Positions 18,327 to 29,655 of a stretch of 64,000 bases of DNA are shown piece by piece. Both the position numbers and the translations under genes were made by a program. Numbering within the stretch: the first letter of the stretch is position 1; every line of letters starts with the position of its first letter. Location: the NCBI RefSeq assembly GCF_000745855.1, contig NZ_KN050768.1:1-64000 (forward strand), given 5' to 3'. The notes under the pieces were generated by a model. The model was not told where the DNA came from. It searched no databases and worked only from the letters and a program-made list of their open reading frames with translations. The stretch is from Xenophilus azovorans DSM 13620 (GTDB taxonomy: Bacteria; Pseudomonadota; Gammaproteobacteria; Burkholderiales; Burkholderiaceae_C).

Positions 18327-19193
18327 ATGCCCTCCGTCCAGGAACAGATCCGCCAGCGCTTCCCCGAACTGAGCCCCGCGCTGCAGCGGATCGCCCGCTA
18401 CCTGCTGGACCACCCGGCCGAGGTGGTGACGACCTCGATGCGCCGCATCGGCGTGCACGCCGACGCCACGCCGGCGACGCTGGTGCGCTTCGCGCAGCAC
18501 TTCGGCTTCGACGGCTGGCCGCCGCTGAAGGCGGCCTTCGCCGCCGAGATGGGCCTGGGCCCGCGGGCCTACGGAGAACGGGCGCAGCAGCTCATCGGCC
18601 GCGCGCGCGAGGCGGGCCTGGCGGACGAGATGTTCGAGGTGCAGCGCCGCAACCTGGAGGAGACGCAGGCGCACTGCGCCCCTTCGCTGGAGCGGGTCTG
18701 CGCGGTGCTGGAGAAGGCGCCCGCCGTGCATGCCGCGGGCTTTCGCGCCTGCTATCCGATCGCCTTCGCCTTCGTCTACCTGTACCGGCTGTTCCGGCCC
18801 TCGGTGCATCTGGTGGACGGCCTGGGCGGCGCGCTGGAGATGCAGCAGCGCAGCTTCGCCCGGGGCGACGCGCTGCTGGTGGCCAGCTTCGCGCCCTACT
18901 CGCGCGAGGCGCTGCAGGTGGCCCAGGCCGCGCGCGCGGCCGGCTGCCGCGTGATCGCGCTGACCGACAGCAGCACTTCGCCGCTGTCGCTGCAGGCGCA
19001 CGAGACGCTGCTGTTCGCCAACCACAGCCCCTCGTTCTTTCCCTCGGTGTCCGCCGGCATGACGCTGGCCGAGACCCTGCTGGAGCTGCTGGCCAGCCGC
19101 GCCGGCAAGGCCGCCGTGCGCCGCATCGACGAGGCGGAGCGCCAGCTGCACGAATCCGGCGCCTACCTGGAGGCGCCGCGCAGCCGGGCCTGA
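18327..19193 (+). CDS. MurR/RpiR-family transcriptional regulator
   Basis: 288 residues. The N-terminal RpiR helix-turn-helix spans about residues 1-75 (LSPALQRIARYLLDHPAEV, then ATPATLVRFAQHFGFDGW). A C-terminal SIS sugar-isomerase-like sensor domain follows (about 125-265; FARGDALLVASFAPYSREA, VIALTDS). SIS domains usually bind phosphosugars, but RpiR proteins next to amino-acid genes exist. It is divergent from the aminotransferase/TRAP operon, which it most likely represses through the palindromes at 18200-18242. It ends 11 bp from the convergent transglycosylase gene. Confidence 0.88.
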   Translation: MPSVQEQIRQRFPELSPALQRIARYLLDHPAEVVTTSMRRIGVHADATPATLVRFAQHFGFDGWPPLKAAFAAEMGLGPRAYGERAQQLIGRAREAGLADEMFEVQRRNLEETQAHCAPSLERVCAVLEKAPAVHAAGFRACYPIAFAFVYLYRLFRPSVHLVDGLGGALEMQQRSFARGDALLVASFAPYSREALQVAQAARAAGCRVIALTDSSTSPLSLQAHETLLFANHSPSFFPSVSAGMTLAETLLELLASRAGKAAVRRIDEAERQLHESGAYLEAPRSRA

Positions 19194-19204
19194 ATCCCGG
19201 GGTC

Positions 19205-20488
19205 CTAGGGCTGCTGCAGCCGCTGCAGCAGGTCCGCGGTCGGGAAGCCGTCGGCCGGCAGGCCGGCGCTGCGCTGCCAGTCGCGCAGCGCACGGCGGGT
19301 GGCCGAGCCGGCGACGCCGTCGGGCTCGCCAGGGTCGAAGCCCCGCGCCTTCAGCGCCTGCTGGAGCAGGCGCACCTGGCTGCGCGTGAGCGGCACCAGG
19401 TCGCGCGGCCAGGCGGCCTGCACGCCCGCGCCGCCCGCCAGCCGCTGGGCCAGCAGGCCGACGCCCAGGGCGTAGCTGGTCGAGTTGTTGTAGCGCAGCA
19501 GCGCGCGGAAGTTGGGCCCGGCCAGGAAGGCCGGGCCGCGCGCACCGGCCGGCAGCAGCAGCTGCGCATCGGGCAGCGGCGGCAGCGCGGCGCCGGATAC
19601 CGACTGCACGCCCTCGGCGGCCCAGGCGGCGGCGTCCTGGCGCACGCCGGCATCGGCGCGCGCCACGTCGAAGCCGGGCGGCAGGCGCACTTCCACGCCC
19701 CAGGGCTGGCCCGCCTGCCAGCCGGAGCGGGCCAGGAAGCTGGCGGTGGAGGCCATCACGTCGGCCATGCTGCCCCAGATGTCGCGCCGGCCGTCGCCGT
19801 CGGCGTCGACGGCGTGGCCGAGGAAGGTCGAGGGCATGAACTGCGTCTGCCCCATGGCGCCGGCCCAGGAGCCGATCATGTGCGCGCGGTCGATGTCGCG
19901 GTTGTCGATGATGCGCAGCGCGGCCAGCAGTTCCCTGCGCGCCCAGTCGGCGCGGCGGCCGTCGAAGGCCAGGGTGGCCAGCGCGTCGACGGTCGGCGTG
20001 TCGCCGACGTTGGCGCCGTAGTTGCTCTCCATGCCCCAGACGGCGCCCAGCACCTCGGCCGGCACGCCGTAGCGCGCGGCGGCGGCATCGGCCTCGGGGC
20101 GCACGCGCGCCAGCTGCTCCTGCCCGCGGGCGACGCGCGCGTCGCTGACGGCGGTGTCGAGGTAGTCCCACACGGCGCGGGTGAACTCGGGCTGCGCGCG
20201 GTCCAGCTCGACCACGCGCGGCAGGTACTGCGCCGGGCCGAGCGCAGCCGCCAGCGTCGCCTCGCCGATGCCGGCGGCGCGCGCCTCGGTGCGGAAGGCG
20301 GCCAGCCAGGCGGCGAAGCCGTCGGCGGGCGCCGCGGCCTGGGATGCCGGCGGCGCAGGCGTCGGCGTGGGCTGCGTCTGCGGCTGCTGGGGCCCCTTCG
20401 GCGGCTGCGACGCGCAGGCCGCCAGCGCCAGGGCGGCCAGGCCCGCGGCCCATCGCCGGGCGGCCGGTGCGGCGGCGAGCCAGGGCAT
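19205..20488 (-). CDS. Lytic murein transglycosylase lipoprotein (MltB-like)
   Basis: 427 residues. The lipoprotein signal ends LAACAS, so Cys about 25 is lipidated and the protein is probably outer-membrane anchored. A Pro/Gln-rich linker (26-55) leads to an SLT_2 domain with the catalytic Glu in GMESNYGANVG, then GAMGQTQFMPSTF and DADGDGRRDIW. A C-terminal peptidoglycan-binding repeat follows (VRLLQQALKARGFDPGEPDG). It cleaves peptidoglycan to 1,6-anhydroMurNAc products. Its ATG overlaps the aldo/keto reductase stop (TGATG), so the two genes are co-translated, although no functional link is obvious. Confidence 0.93.
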   Translation of the reverse strand: MPWLAAAPAARRWAAGLAALALAACASQPPKGPQQPQTQPTPTPAPPASQAAAPADGFAAWLAAFRTEARAAGIGEATLAAALGPAQYLPRVVELDRAQPEFTRAVWDYLDTAVSDARVARGQEQLARVRPEADAAAARYGVPAEVLGAVWGMESNYGANVGDTPTVDALATLAFDGRRADWARRELLAALRIIDNRDIDRAHMIGSWAGAMGQTQFMPSTFLGHAVDADGDGRRDIWGSMADVMASTASFLARSGWQAGQPWGVEVRLPPGFDVARADAGVRQDAAAWAAEGVQSVSGAALPPLPDAQLLLPAGARGPAFLAGPNFRALLRYNNSTSYALGVGLLAQRLAGGAGVQAAWPRDLVPLTRSQVRLLQQALKARGFDPGEPDGVAGSATRRALRDWQRSAGLPADGFPTADLLQRLQQP

Positions 20489-21513
20489 CAGACGTGCCCC
20501 GTCACCGCATGCGGACGGTACGGCGCCTCCAGCCGCGCGATCTCTTCGGCCGACAACGCCACGTCCAGCGCCGCCACGGCCTGGTCGAGCTGCCAGGTCT
20601 TGCTGGCGCCGACGATCGGCCCGGCGATGCCCTTGTGCAGCAGCCAGGCGTAGGCCAGCGTGGCGTTGGTCAGGCCGCGCTCGCCGGCCAGTTGCGTCAG
20701 CGCCTCCACCACGGCGAAGTCGCTGTCGGCGTAGTAGTACTTCTGGGCGATGTCGTCGGTCTGCGCGCGGCTGGTGGCGCCGGCGGCCTTGTCGTCGGCC
20801 TTGCGGTTGCCCGCCAGGAAGCCGCGCGCCAGCGGGCTCCAGGGGATCAGGCCCACGCCCTGGTCGTGGCACAGCGGGATCATCTCGCGCTCTTCCTCGC
20901 GGTAGACCAGGTTGTAGTGGTTCTGCATCGAGACGAAGCGCGTCCAGCCGTTCTCCCTGGCGACCTGCTGCGCCTTGGCGAACTGCCAGGCGAACATGCT
21001 GGAGGCGCCGATGTAGCGCACCTTGCCGCTCTTCACGATGTCGTGCAGCGCCTCCATCGTCTCCTCGATCGGCGTGTCGTGGTCCAGGCGATGGATCTGC
21101 CAGAGGTCGATGTAGTCGGTGCCCAGCCGGCGCAGCGAGTCGTCCACCGCGTGGAACAGGCGCTTGCGCGAGAGGCCATCGGCGTTGGGCCGGCGGTCCG
21201 GCTTGGCGGCGGCGCTGTTGCCGCCCTTGAAGTCGAGCGCGACGGGGTAATAGACCTTGGTGGCGATCACCGTCTCCTCGCGCCGGCAGAACTCGCGCAC
21301 GAACTGGCCCGTCAGCACCTCCGACTCGCCGGCCGAGTACATGTCGGCCGTGTCGAAGAAGTTGATGCCCAGCTCCACCGCGTGGCGCACCACCTCGCGC
21401 GAGGGGCCCGCCTCCAGCACCCACGGCCGCCACTTCGGCGTGCCGTAGGTCATCATGCCCAGGGCGATGCGGGAAACCGTGAGGCCGGTGCGGCCGAGGC
21501 GGGTGTAGTGCAT
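20488..21513 (-). CDS. Aldo/keto reductase
   Basis: 341 residues, TIM-barrel NADPH-dependent oxidoreductase of the YajO/Tas type. The catalytic set is visible: Asp in FFDTADMYSAGESE, Tyr within it, Lys in ATKVYYP and His in WQIHRLD. The NADPH site includes SPLARGFLAG and the C-terminal GASK motif (IVGASKTWQL). It reduces aldehydes or ketones in the cytoplasm; the substrate is unknown. ATG 21513 has CAGGAG 8 bases upstream. It is the first gene of a two-gene unit with the transglycosylase. Confidence 0.92.
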   Translation of the reverse strand: MHYTRLGRTGLTVSRIALGMMTYGTPKWRPWVLEAGPSREVVRHAVELGINFFDTADMYSAGESEVLTGQFVREFCRREETVIATKVYYPVALDFKGGNSAAAKPDRRPNADGLSRKRLFHAVDDSLRRLGTDYIDLWQIHRLDHDTPIEETMEALHDIVKSGKVRYIGASSMFAWQFAKAQQVARENGWTRFVSMQNHYNLVYREEEREMIPLCHDQGVGLIPWSPLARGFLAGNRKADDKAAGATSRAQTDDIAQKYYYADSDFAVVEALTQLAGERGLTNATLAYAWLLHKGIAGPIVGASKTWQLDQAVAALDVALSAEEIARLEAPYRPHAVTGHV

Positions 21514-21609
21514 GGGAAAACTCCTGAAACAGGACAAGTTTGTCATGTCTCGCACGAACCCGCGATGCGCATGCCTCGTTCAGGAGGCCGCGGAGCAGGC
21601 CATGCGGGG

Positions 21610-21703
21610 ACACCCACGGAACGGGCTTGGCCCGGCCGTCGGGTGTGCCCCCTTGCGGGGGGTTGGCGGAGCGGAACGAAGTCCGCGGAGACTGGGGGTG
21701 GGC
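21610..21703. repeat. Dispersed G/C-run hairpin repeat, copy A
   Basis: The 190-bp gap between the reductase and rhomboid genes holds no gene. It contains C-runs (21648-21652), a G-run (21657-21662), a central small hairpin gcgga/tccgc (21671-21675/21682-21686) and another G-run (21694-21698). The central motif acgaagtccgcggagact (21676-21693) recurs in diverged, inverted form at 49780-49795. This looks like an intergenic repeat family. Confidence 0.5.
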
Positions 21704-22294
21704 CTATCTTCGTCCGAAGGGGGACTGGCCGCGCCAGTAGCGGATGAGCAGCCAGCCCGCGGCCAGCCCGCCCAGGTGCGCGAAGTGCGCCACGCCGGCG
21801 AAGCTGCCGGTCACGCCGAAGATCAGTTCCAGCGCGCCGTACAGCGCCACGAAGACCGGCGCCGGCATGGGGATGGGCGGGATCAGCGGCACGATCTTGC
21901 GCTTGGGGAACATCATGGCGAAGCCCACCAGGATGCCGAACAGGCCGCCCGAGGCGCCGACCGTCGGGTAGGTGCTGTCGCCCAGCGCCGCCACCACGAG
22001 CTGCGCCGCCGCCGCGCCGAGCACGCTGACGAAGTAGAAGACCAGCAGGCGCTTCGAGCCCCACAGCCGCTCCAGGTCGGAGCCGAACATCCACAGGCCG
22101 AACATGTTGAACAGCAGGTGCGAGAAGCCGCCGTGCAGGAAGGCGTAGGTCACCAGCTGCCAGGGCGCGAAGAAGCCGGAGCCGACGGGCCACAGCGCCA
22201 GCGCGCCGGTCAGCCCTTCCGACAGGCCCTGGGCCAGGAACACGATGACGTTGGTGAGGATCAGCGCCTGGACGGCGGGAGGCATGGAGAACAT
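21704..22294 (-). CDS. Rhomboid-family intramembrane serine protease
   Basis: 196 residues, about six membrane helices. It carries the fold marker HGGFSHLLFNMFGLWMFG, the catalytic Ser115 in GASGG and His173 in AHLGG, so the Ser-His dyad is intact. It would cut transmembrane helices of unknown clients in the inner membrane. ATG 22294 is used; ATG 22285 (second Met) is also possible. It lies 41 bp after the MFS gene on the same strand and may be co-transcribed with aroC and the MFS gene. Confidence 0.92.
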   Translation of the reverse strand: MFSMPPAVQALILTNVIVFLAQGLSEGLTGALALWPVGSGFFAPWQLVTYAFLHGGFSHLLFNMFGLWMFGSDLERLWGSKRLLVFYFVSVLGAAAAQLVVAALGDSTYPTVGASGGLFGILVGFAMMFPKRKIVPLIPPIPMPAPVFVALYGALELIFGVTGSFAGVAHFAHLGGLAAGWLLIRYWRGQSPFGRR

Positions 22295-22335
22295 CCGGTC
22301 GGGACTTTCGTCGAAGACAGAGGGAAAGGGTCGGC

Positions 22336-23526
22336 TCAGGCGGGCGCCCCGGACTCGCAGCGCAGCACGCGCCAGGCGCACAGGCTGCCGGCCAGCGCCA
22401 GCACCGCCGCGGCGCCGAACATGGCCACGAAGCCGAAGCGCTGGGCTGCGGCGCCGCCGGCCAGCACGCCGATCACGCCCCCGAAACCATAGCCGATCAC
22501 GGTGAACAGCGCCTGGCCCCGGCCCCGCAGGCTGCCGGGGAAATGCTGCGACACCAGCGCGATGCAGGTGGTGTGGTGCGCCGCGAACGACAGCGCATGC
22601 AGCAACTGCGCCAGCACCAGCGCGGCGAACCACTGGCCCAGGCCGCCGGTCAGCGCGAAGCGCAGCACGCCCGCGGCGCCGCACAGCAACAGCCAGCGCG
22701 GCATGCTCAGGCGGCGCATCAGGCGCCCCTGCAGCCAGAACCAGCCGATCTCCACCAGCACCGACAGCGCCCACAGGAAGCCGATCACGCCCTTGCCGTA
22801 GCCCAGCGAGTCCAGGTACAGCGACAGGAAGCCGTAGACGCTGAAGTGCGCCATCACGTGGAAGAACAGCGAGGCCAGGAACCAGCGCACCGCCGGCTGT
22901 CGCAGCACCGGCCCGACCGGCGCCTGCGCCTGCGCGGCCTGGGCCACCGGCTCGCGCGTGTCGGGCAGCCGCAGCGTGGCCAGCAGCACCAGCGCCAGCG
23001 AGCCCGTCGCCCAGCCGGGGAAGTGCCCCATGCCGAAGCGCTCGAACCACTCGCCCGCCAGCAGCACGGTGACGAGGAAGCCCGCCGAGCCGCACAGGCG
23101 GATGCGCCCGTAGCGGCCCCAGTCGCCCGCCACCAGGTGCGCCATCGCCGCCTCGGTCAGCGACATCATCGAGCTGGTGTGGGTGAACATCACCAGCAGC
23201 ACCACCAGCACCCACCAGGCGCCGCCGCCGTGCCACCACAGGCCGAGCGAGCCGACCAGCGCCACGGCCGCGCTGTAGCGCAGCAGCTTGACGCGCTCGC
23301 CGGTGCGGTCGGACAGCGCGCCCCAGGCATAGGGCGCGAACACCCGGGTGACGGACTGCACCGAGGTCAGCAGGCTGATGGTGAAGATCGGCAGCCCCAG
23401 GCTCTGCAGCCACAGCGGCAGGTAGGGGTTGAAGAAGCCGATGTGCGCGAAATAGCTGGCCGACAGGCCCGCGAAGGCCAGCAGCGAACGCCGGCTCGCC
23501 GCCGCGGCCGGTGGCGCGGGGCTCAC
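22336..23526 (-). CDS. MFS transporter, HcaT/nucleoside-symporter-like
   Basis: 396 residues with 12 predicted helices. The family loop between helices 2 and 3 reads [15 protein letters not shown], and [20 protein letters not shown] opens the protein, as in MFS_1_like/HcaT proteins that import phenylpropionate-type acids. The substrate is unproven. The GTG start overlaps the chorismate synthase stop (GTGA at 23523-23526), indicating translational coupling with aroC. Confidence 0.85.
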   Translation of the reverse strand: MSPAPPAAAASRRSLLAFAGLSASYFAHIGFFNPYLPLWLQSLGLPIFTISLLTSVQSVTRVFAPYAWGALSDRTGERVKLLRYSAAVALVGSLGLWWHGGGAWWVLVVLLVMFTHTSSMMSLTEAAMAHLVAGDWGRYGRIRLCGSAGFLVTVLLAGEWFERFGMGHFPGWATGSLALVLLATLRLPDTREPVAQAAQAQAPVGPVLRQPAVRWFLASLFFHVMAHFSVYGFLSLYLDSLGYGKGVIGFLWALSVLVEIGWFWLQGRLMRRLSMPRWLLLCGAAGVLRFALTGGLGQWFAALVLAQLLHALSFAAHHTTCIALVSQHFPGSLRGRGQALFTVIGYGFGGVIGVLAGGAAAQRFGFVAMFGAAAVLALAGSLCAWRVLRCESGAPA

Positions 23527-24656
23527 AGGAAGGAGGACTGCGGGCCCTCGTGCTCCGTCGCGGTGCCGCCGGCCTCGCGCCGGCGCGCGCGCTCCACGTC
23601 GCCGCACTGCGCGCGGTGGCGCAGCGCGTGCTCCATCACCACCAGCGCCAGCATCGCCTCGGCGATGGGCGTGGCGCGGATGCCCACGCAGGGGTCGTGG
23701 CGGCCCTTGGTGACGACCTCGACCGGCTGGTCGTGGATGTCCACCGAGCGGCGCGGGCTGATGATGGAGCTGGTGGGCTTGATGGCGATGCTCACCTCCA
23801 GGTCCTGCCCGGTGCTGATGCCGCCCAGCACGCCGCCGGCGTTGTTGCTCTCGAAGCGCCCACCGGGGCCGATGCTGTCGCCGTGCCGGGTGCCGCGCTG
23901 CGCCACGCTGGCGAAGCCGGCGCCGATCTCCACGCCCTTGACGGCGTTGATGCCCATCATCGCGTAGGCGATGTCGGCGTCGAGCTTGTCGAACAGCGGC
24001 TCGCCCAGGCCCACCGGCACCCGGCTGGCGGTGACGCGGATGCGCGCGCCGCAGGAGTCGCCGGCCTTGCGCAGCGCGTCCATGTACGCCTCCAGCGGCG
24101 CGACGTCGGCGATCGGCGCGAAGAAGGGGTTCTGGTCGACGTGGTCCCACGAGGCGAAGGGGATCTCCAGCTCGCCGATCTGCGCCATGCAGCCGCGAAA
24201 CACGGTGCCGTACTGCTCGAACAGCCACTTCTTGGCCACCGCGCCGGCCGCCACCATGGGCGCCGTCAGCCGCGCCGAGGAGCGGCCGCCGCCGCGCGGG
24301 TCGCGGATGCCGTACTTCTTCCAGTAGGTGTAGTCGGCATGGCCCGGGCGGAACTGCTGCGCGATGGCGCCGTAGTCCTTGCTGCGCTGGTCGGTGTTCT
24401 GGATCAAGAGCGCGATCGGCGTGCCGGTGGTGCGGCCCTCGTACACGCCGCTGAGGATCTGCACCGCGTCGGGCTCGTTGCGCTGGGTGACGTGGCGGCT
24501 GGTGCCGGGGCGGCGGCGGTCCAGGTCGGGCTGGATGTCGGCCTCGGCGAGGCGCAGCCCGGGCGGGCAGCCGTCGATCACGCAGCCGATCGCGGGGCCA
24601 TGCGATTCGCCGAAATTGGTGACCGCGAACAGGGTGCCGAAGGTGTTGCCGCTCAT
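23523..24656 (-). CDS. aroC: Chorismate synthase
   Basis: 377 residues, typical length. It converts 5-enolpyruvylshikimate-3-phosphate to chorismate with reduced FMN, the last step of the shikimate pathway. Signatures are [18 protein letters not shown] near the start, [27 protein letters not shown], and near the C-terminus [17 protein letters not shown]. Active-site His residues are present in GESHG and RPGHAD. The C-terminal 20 residues are variable. It starts 37 bp after the LivF-like gene on the same strand, so read-through from the transporter operon is possible. Confidence 0.97.
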   Translation of the reverse strand: MSGNTFGTLFAVTNFGESHGPAIGCVIDGCPPGLRLAEADIQPDLDRRRPGTSRHVTQRNEPDAVQILSGVYEGRTTGTPIALLIQNTDQRSKDYGAIAQQFRPGHADYTYWKKYGIRDPRGGGRSSARLTAPMVAAGAVAKKWLFEQYGTVFRGCMAQIGELEIPFASWDHVDQNPFFAPIADVAPLEAYMDALRKAGDSCGARIRVTASRVPVGLGEPLFDKLDADIAYAMMGINAVKGVEIGAGFASVAQRGTRHGDSIGPGGRFESNNAGGVLGGISTGQDLEVSIAIKPTSSIISPRRSVDIHDQPVEVVTKGRHDPCVGIRATPIAEAMLALVVMEHALRHRAQCGDVERARRREAGGTATEHEGPQSSFL

Positions 24657-24693
24657 GGCGGCGGATTATCCCCAGAACGGTGCGGCGCCGCGC

Positions 24694-25451
<758 letters not shown>

Positions 25452-25455
<4 letters not shown>

Positions 25456-27305
25456 GCCACCGCTCCCGCCACCACCACCCCGGGCACGGCGGCCGGCGCC
25501 ACGTCGTCGCCCCCACCCAGGTAGGCGTCCAGCACGCGCGGGTTGCGCTGCACCTCGTCGGGCGTGCCTTCGGCGATGACGCAGCCGAATTCCAGCACCG
25601 TCACGCGGTCGGCCAGGTTCATGACGAACTCCATGTCGTGTTCCACCACCAGGATGCCCAGCCCTTCCGCGCGCAGTTGCGACAGCAGCCGCGCCAGCGC
25701 CTGCTTCTCCAGGTGGCGCAGGCCGGCGGCCGGCTCGTCCAGCAGCAGCGCCGCCGGCTGGCCGGCCAGGGCGCGCGCGATCTCGACCACGCGCTGCTGG
25801 CCCAGGGCCAGCGACGCCGCCGGCCGGTCGGCGAACTCGCCCAGGCCGCAGCGCTCGATCTGGCGCCGCGCCTCGGCCAGCAGGTCGGCCTCCTCCGCGC
25901 GGTCCAGCCGCAGCATGGCGGCCAGCCAGCCCTTGCGGCCGCGCAGGTGGGCGCCCAGGGCGACGTTCTCCAGCACGCTGCGCTCGCCCAGCAGGCGCAC
26001 GTGCTGGAAGGTGCGGCCCAGGCCGCGCGCCGCGAAGTCGCGCGAGGGCCGGCCGTTCATCGGCTCGCCCAGCAGGCGCACCTGGCCCTCGGTGGGGTCG
26101 TCCACGCCGGAGATCATGTTGAAGAAGGTGCTCTTGCCGGCGCCGTTGGGGCCGATCAGCGCGTGCACCTCGCCGGCGCGCAGGGTCATGTTCACGTCGC
26201 TGTTGGCGACCAGGCCGCCGAAGCGCTTGGTCACGCCGGCGGCCTCCAGCAGCAGCTCGCCGGCCGCGGGCAGCGCACGGGTGGGCAGCGGGCGCGCCTC
26301 GCGCGGCGAGCGGCGGCGCCCGGGCCGCAGGAAGGGGGCGCTCCAGCGCGCCAGCGTGGGCCACAGCCCTTCCGCGAAGCGCTGCAGCACCAGCACCATC
26401 AGCAGGCCGAAGACGATCTGCTCGAAGTTGCCGCTGGCGCCCAGCAGGTGCGGCAGCCAGTCCTGGAGCTGCTCCTTGAGCAGCGTGATGAGCGTGGCGC
26501 CCAGCACCGCGCCCCACAGGTGGCCGGCGCCGCCGACCACCGCCATGAACAGGTACTCGATGCCGATGTTCAGGCCGAAGGGCGTGGGGTTCACGAAGCG
26601 CTGCATGTGGGCGTACAGCCAGCCCGACAGCGCCGCCAGCAGCGCCGCCAGCACGAACACCTTGACGCGATGGCGCGCCGTGTCCACGCCCATCGACTCG
26701 GCCATGAGCTGCCCCGACTTCAGCGCGCGGATGGCGCGGCCCTCGCGCGAGTCCAGCAGGTTGTGCAGCGCCCACAGCGCCAGCAGCAGCACCGCCCAGA
26801 TCACCGGCCCCAGCACGCGCGGCGAGGCCAGCGAGAAGCCGAACACGTCGAGCGCCGGCAGCCCGCGCACGCCGGTCTGCCCGCCGAGGAACTCGAGGTT
26901 GCCGAACAGGTAGTACAGGCCCAGCCCCCAGGCGATGGTGCACAGCGGCAGATAGTGCCCCGAGAGCTTGACGGTGATGGCGCCCAGCCCCCACGCCAGC
27001 GCGAAGGTGATCGCCAGGCCGAGCGCCAGCCCCAGCCAGGGCAGCAGCGCCGGCGGCAAGGCGGCCAGCGCCGAGGTGGCCGTCGGCGAGGTGCAGGCCC
27101 AGGCCGTCGCGTAAGCGCCGAGCGCGACGAAGGAGGCCTGGCCGAAGGAGGTCATGCCGCCGACGCCGGTGAGCATGACCAGCCCGGCCGCCACCATCGC
27201 GTACAGCGCGATGTAGCTGAAGACGGTGGTGGTGAAGTCGGGCAGGAAGGGCCAGGCCACCGCGAGGGCCGCGATGAACGCCAGCGTCAGGTGGCGCCGC
27301 GTCAT
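25452..27305 (-). CDS. Fused LivM permease - LivG ATPase
   Basis: 617 residues in one chain. Residues 1-320 are a LivM-type permease with about nine helices and the family loop [19 protein letters not shown]. After a basic linker ([15 protein letters not shown]), residues 350-600 form a LivG-type ATPase with Walker [10 protein letters not shown], signature region [17 protein letters not shown] and Walker [11 protein letters not shown]. In E. coli these are separate proteins. The fusion fixes one permease to one ATPase. It starts in a 4-bp overlap with the LivH gene. Confidence 0.95.
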
Positions 27306-28330
27306 TCTTCATCCTCCACGTGCCGGCTGTGCAGCGAGCGCCACCACAGCACGGGGATGATGAGCGTGAACACCAGCACCTCCTTGAAGGCGCTGGCCCA
27401 GAAGGAGGAGAAGGACTCCAGTTGCCCCACCACCAGCGCGCCCAGCAGCGCCGCCGGGTAGCTGGCGAGGCCGCCGACGATGGCGGCGACGAAGCCCTTC
27501 AGGCCGATCAGGAAGCCGGTGTCGTAGTAGACGGTGGTGATGGGCGCCACCAGCAGCCCCGCCACCGCGCCGATCAGCGCCGCCAGCGCGAAGCTCAGGT
27601 CGCCCGAGAGGTCGGTCGGGATGCCCATCAGCCGTGCGCCGACGCGGTTCATCGCCACCGCGCGCAGCGCCTTGCCGACGATGGAGCGCTCGAAGAAGAC
27701 GAACATCAGCACCACCAGCAGCACCGTCACGCCGACCACCACCAGCGACTGGCCCGCCACCGGGATGCCGCCGAGGTCCAGCCGCGCGTCGGAGAAGGCC
27801 GGCGTGCGCGAGCCCTCGGCGCCGAAGAACAGCAGCCCCAGCCCGACCAACACGCCGTGCAGCGCCACCGAGACGATCAGCAGGATCAGCACCTTGGCAT
27901 GCGCCAGCGGCCGGAAGGCCAGCCGGTACAGCAGCGGCCCGAGCGGCGTGATCACCAGCAGCGTCGCCAGCGCCTGGCTCCACAGCGACGCCGGCTTGCC
28001 CAGCAGCACGACCGCCGCCGCGAGCAGCGGGAAGACGACGGCCCAGGCCAGCGTGGACTTCCACTCCACCATCGCGCCGCGCCTGGCGCGCCACAGCTCG
28101 ACCACGATCACCAGCGCCGCCAGCACCAGCAGCAGCCACAGCGTGCCCGGCACCTTGCCGGCGCCCAGCGCCGCCATCGACAGCGCGCCGAAGGCCACCA
28201 GTTCGCCCTGCGGGATGAAGATGACGCGCGTGACCGAGAACACCAGCACCAGTGCCAGTGCCATCAGCGCATAGATCGCGCCGTTGACGATGCCGTCCTG
28301 CCCCAGCAGCAGGGCGATCTGAAGGTCCAT
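27302..28330 (-). CDS. Branched-chain-type ABC transporter permease (LivH-like)
   Basis: 342 residues, about nine membrane helices. It opens with the LivH pattern [20 protein letters not shown] and contains the EAA-type loop [17 protein letters not shown]. It is longer than E. coli LivH because of an inserted segment at about 60-130. It forms the inner-membrane channel with the LivM half of the fused protein. The stop overlaps the fusion gene (ATGA at 27302-27305). Confidence 0.94.
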   Translation of the reverse strand: MDLQIALLLGQDGIVNGAIYALMALALVLVFSVTRVIFIPQGELVAFGALSMAALGAGKVPGTLWLLLVLAALVIVVELWRARRGAMVEWKSTLAWAVVFPLLAAAVVLLGKPASLWSQALATLLVITPLGPLLYRLAFRPLAHAKVLILLIVSVALHGVLVGLGLLFFGAEGSRTPAFSDARLDLGGIPVAGQSLVVVGVTVLLVVLMFVFFERSIVGKALRAVAMNRVGARLMGIPTDLSGDLSFALAALIGAVAGLLVAPITTVYYDTGFLIGLKGFVAAIVGGLASYPAALLGALVVGQLESFSSFWASAFKEVLVFTLIIPVLWWRSLHSRHVEDEE

Positions 28331-28374
28331 GTCAGTCCGTTTTCAAGGGGCCGCAGCGCGGCCGGATACAGGAA

Positions 28375-28407
28375 GGCGGCCGGCACCCTCGCGGATGCAC
28401 GGCCGCC
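28375..28407 (-). other. Intercistronic hairpin between binding-protein and permease genes
   Basis: ggcggccg (28375-28382) and cggccgcc (28400-28407) form an 8-bp all-GC stem with a 17-base loop in the 92-bp gap between the receptor and LivH genes. No T-run follows. Such hairpins commonly protect the binding-protein mRNA and set higher receptor than permease levels. Confidence 0.45.
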
Positions 28408-28422
28408 GCCGCAGCATGCCGC

Positions 28423-29574
28423 TCAGTTCGAGATGTATTTCCAGGCGCCGTTCTGGATGGTGACCATCACGCGGGCGCGGTTGTCCAGGCCCAGGTGGTC
28501 GGTCGGCGTCATGCTGAACACGCCGTGCGCGCCGGCCACTTCCTTGACGCCTTCCAGCGCGTCGCGCAGCGCGGCGCGGAACTCGGGCGTGCCCGGCTGC
28601 GCCTTCTTCAGCGCCTCGGGCACGGCCGCCTGCAGCACCAGCCCGGCGTCCCAGGCGTGGCCGCCGAAGGTGGCGGTGGAACCCTTGCCGTTGGCGGCCT
28701 CGTAGGCCGTCACGTAGGCCAGCGCGGACTTCTTCACCGGATTGGCGTCGGGCAGCTGGTCGGCCACGAGCATCGGGCCCGAGGGCAGGATGGTGCCCTC
28801 CACGTCCTTGCCGCCCACGCGCAGGAAGTCGTTGTTCGCCACGCCGTGCGTCTGGTAGATCTTGCCCTTGTAGCCGCGCTCCACCAGCGTCTTCTGCGGC
28901 AGCGCCGCGGGCGTGCCCGAGCCGGCGACCAGCACCGCGTCCGGGTTGGACGAGATGATCTTCAGCGCCTGGCCGGTGACGGAGGTGTCGGTGCGCGAGT
29001 AGCGCTCGTTGGCCAGCAGCTTGATGTTCTTGGCCGCGGCGGCCTTGGAGAACACGTCGTGCCAGCCCTCGCCGTAGGCGTCGGAGAAGCCGATGAAGGC
29101 CACCGACTTGACGCCGTGGGCGGCCATGTAGTCGACGATGGCCTGGGCCATCATGTCGTCGTTCTGCGGCGTCTTGAAGACCCACTTCTTCTTGTCGTCC
29201 ATGGGCGAGATGATCCGCGCCGAGGCGGCCAGCGTGATCATCGGCGTCTTGCCCTCGGCCACCACGTCGATCATCGCCAGCGAGTTGGGCGTGACGCTGG
29301 AGCCGATGATCACGTCGGCCTTGCTCTCGGTGATCAGCTTGCGGGTGTTGTTGACGGCGGTGGTGGTGTCGCTGGCGTCGTCGAGCACCACGTAGTTGAC
29401 CTTCTGGCCGCCGATGGTCTTGGGCATCAGCGCGATGGTGTTCTTCTGCGGGATGCCCAGCGAGGCCGCCGGGCCGGTGGTCGAGAGCGTGACGCCGACG
29501 GTGAGGTCGGCCCACGACAGGCCGGCTGCGCACACGAGGGCCACGGCGGCCAGCGCCTTGATCTTGAACTTCAT
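28423..29574 (-). CDS. ABC transporter substrate-binding protein (LivK-like)
   Basis: 383 residues. Signal peptide residues 1-22 (LAAVALVCAAGLSWA) and a Peripla_BP_6 fold: VGVTLSTTGPAASLGIPQKN, then DDASDTTTAVNNTRKLI and FIGFSDAYGEGWHDVF. It is the periplasmic receptor of the LivH/LivMG/LivF importer. The gene follows the paa operon and its TetR regulator on the same strand, so phenylacetate or a related aromatic acid is a reasonable ligand guess, not shown by sequence. AAGGAG precedes ATG 29574, and an AT-rich stretch at 29610-29650 can supply its own promoter. Confidence 0.92.
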   Translation of the reverse strand: MKFKIKALAAVALVCAAGLSWADLTVGVTLSTTGPAASLGIPQKNTIALMPKTIGGQKVNYVVLDDASDTTTAVNNTRKLITESKADVIIGSSVTPNSLAMIDVVAEGKTPMITLAASARIISPMDDKKKWVFKTPQNDDMMAQAIVDYMAAHGVKSVAFIGFSDAYGEGWHDVFSKAAAAKNIKLLANERYSRTDTSVTGQALKIISSNPDAVLVAGSGTPAALPQKTLVERGYKGKIYQTHGVANNDFLRVGGKDVEGTILPSGPMLVADQLPDANPVKKSALAYVTAYEAANGKGSTATFGGHAWDAGLVLQAAVPEALKKAQPGTPEFRAALRDALEGVKEVAGAHGVFSMTPTDHLGLDNRARVMVTIQNGAWKYISN

Positions 29575-29655
29575 TGGGGTTGTCTCCTTGGTGGTCGGAA
29601 GCGGATGGAAATTAATTTAATAAGTTAAGTAATTCTTCGCAATAGATTGAAACAC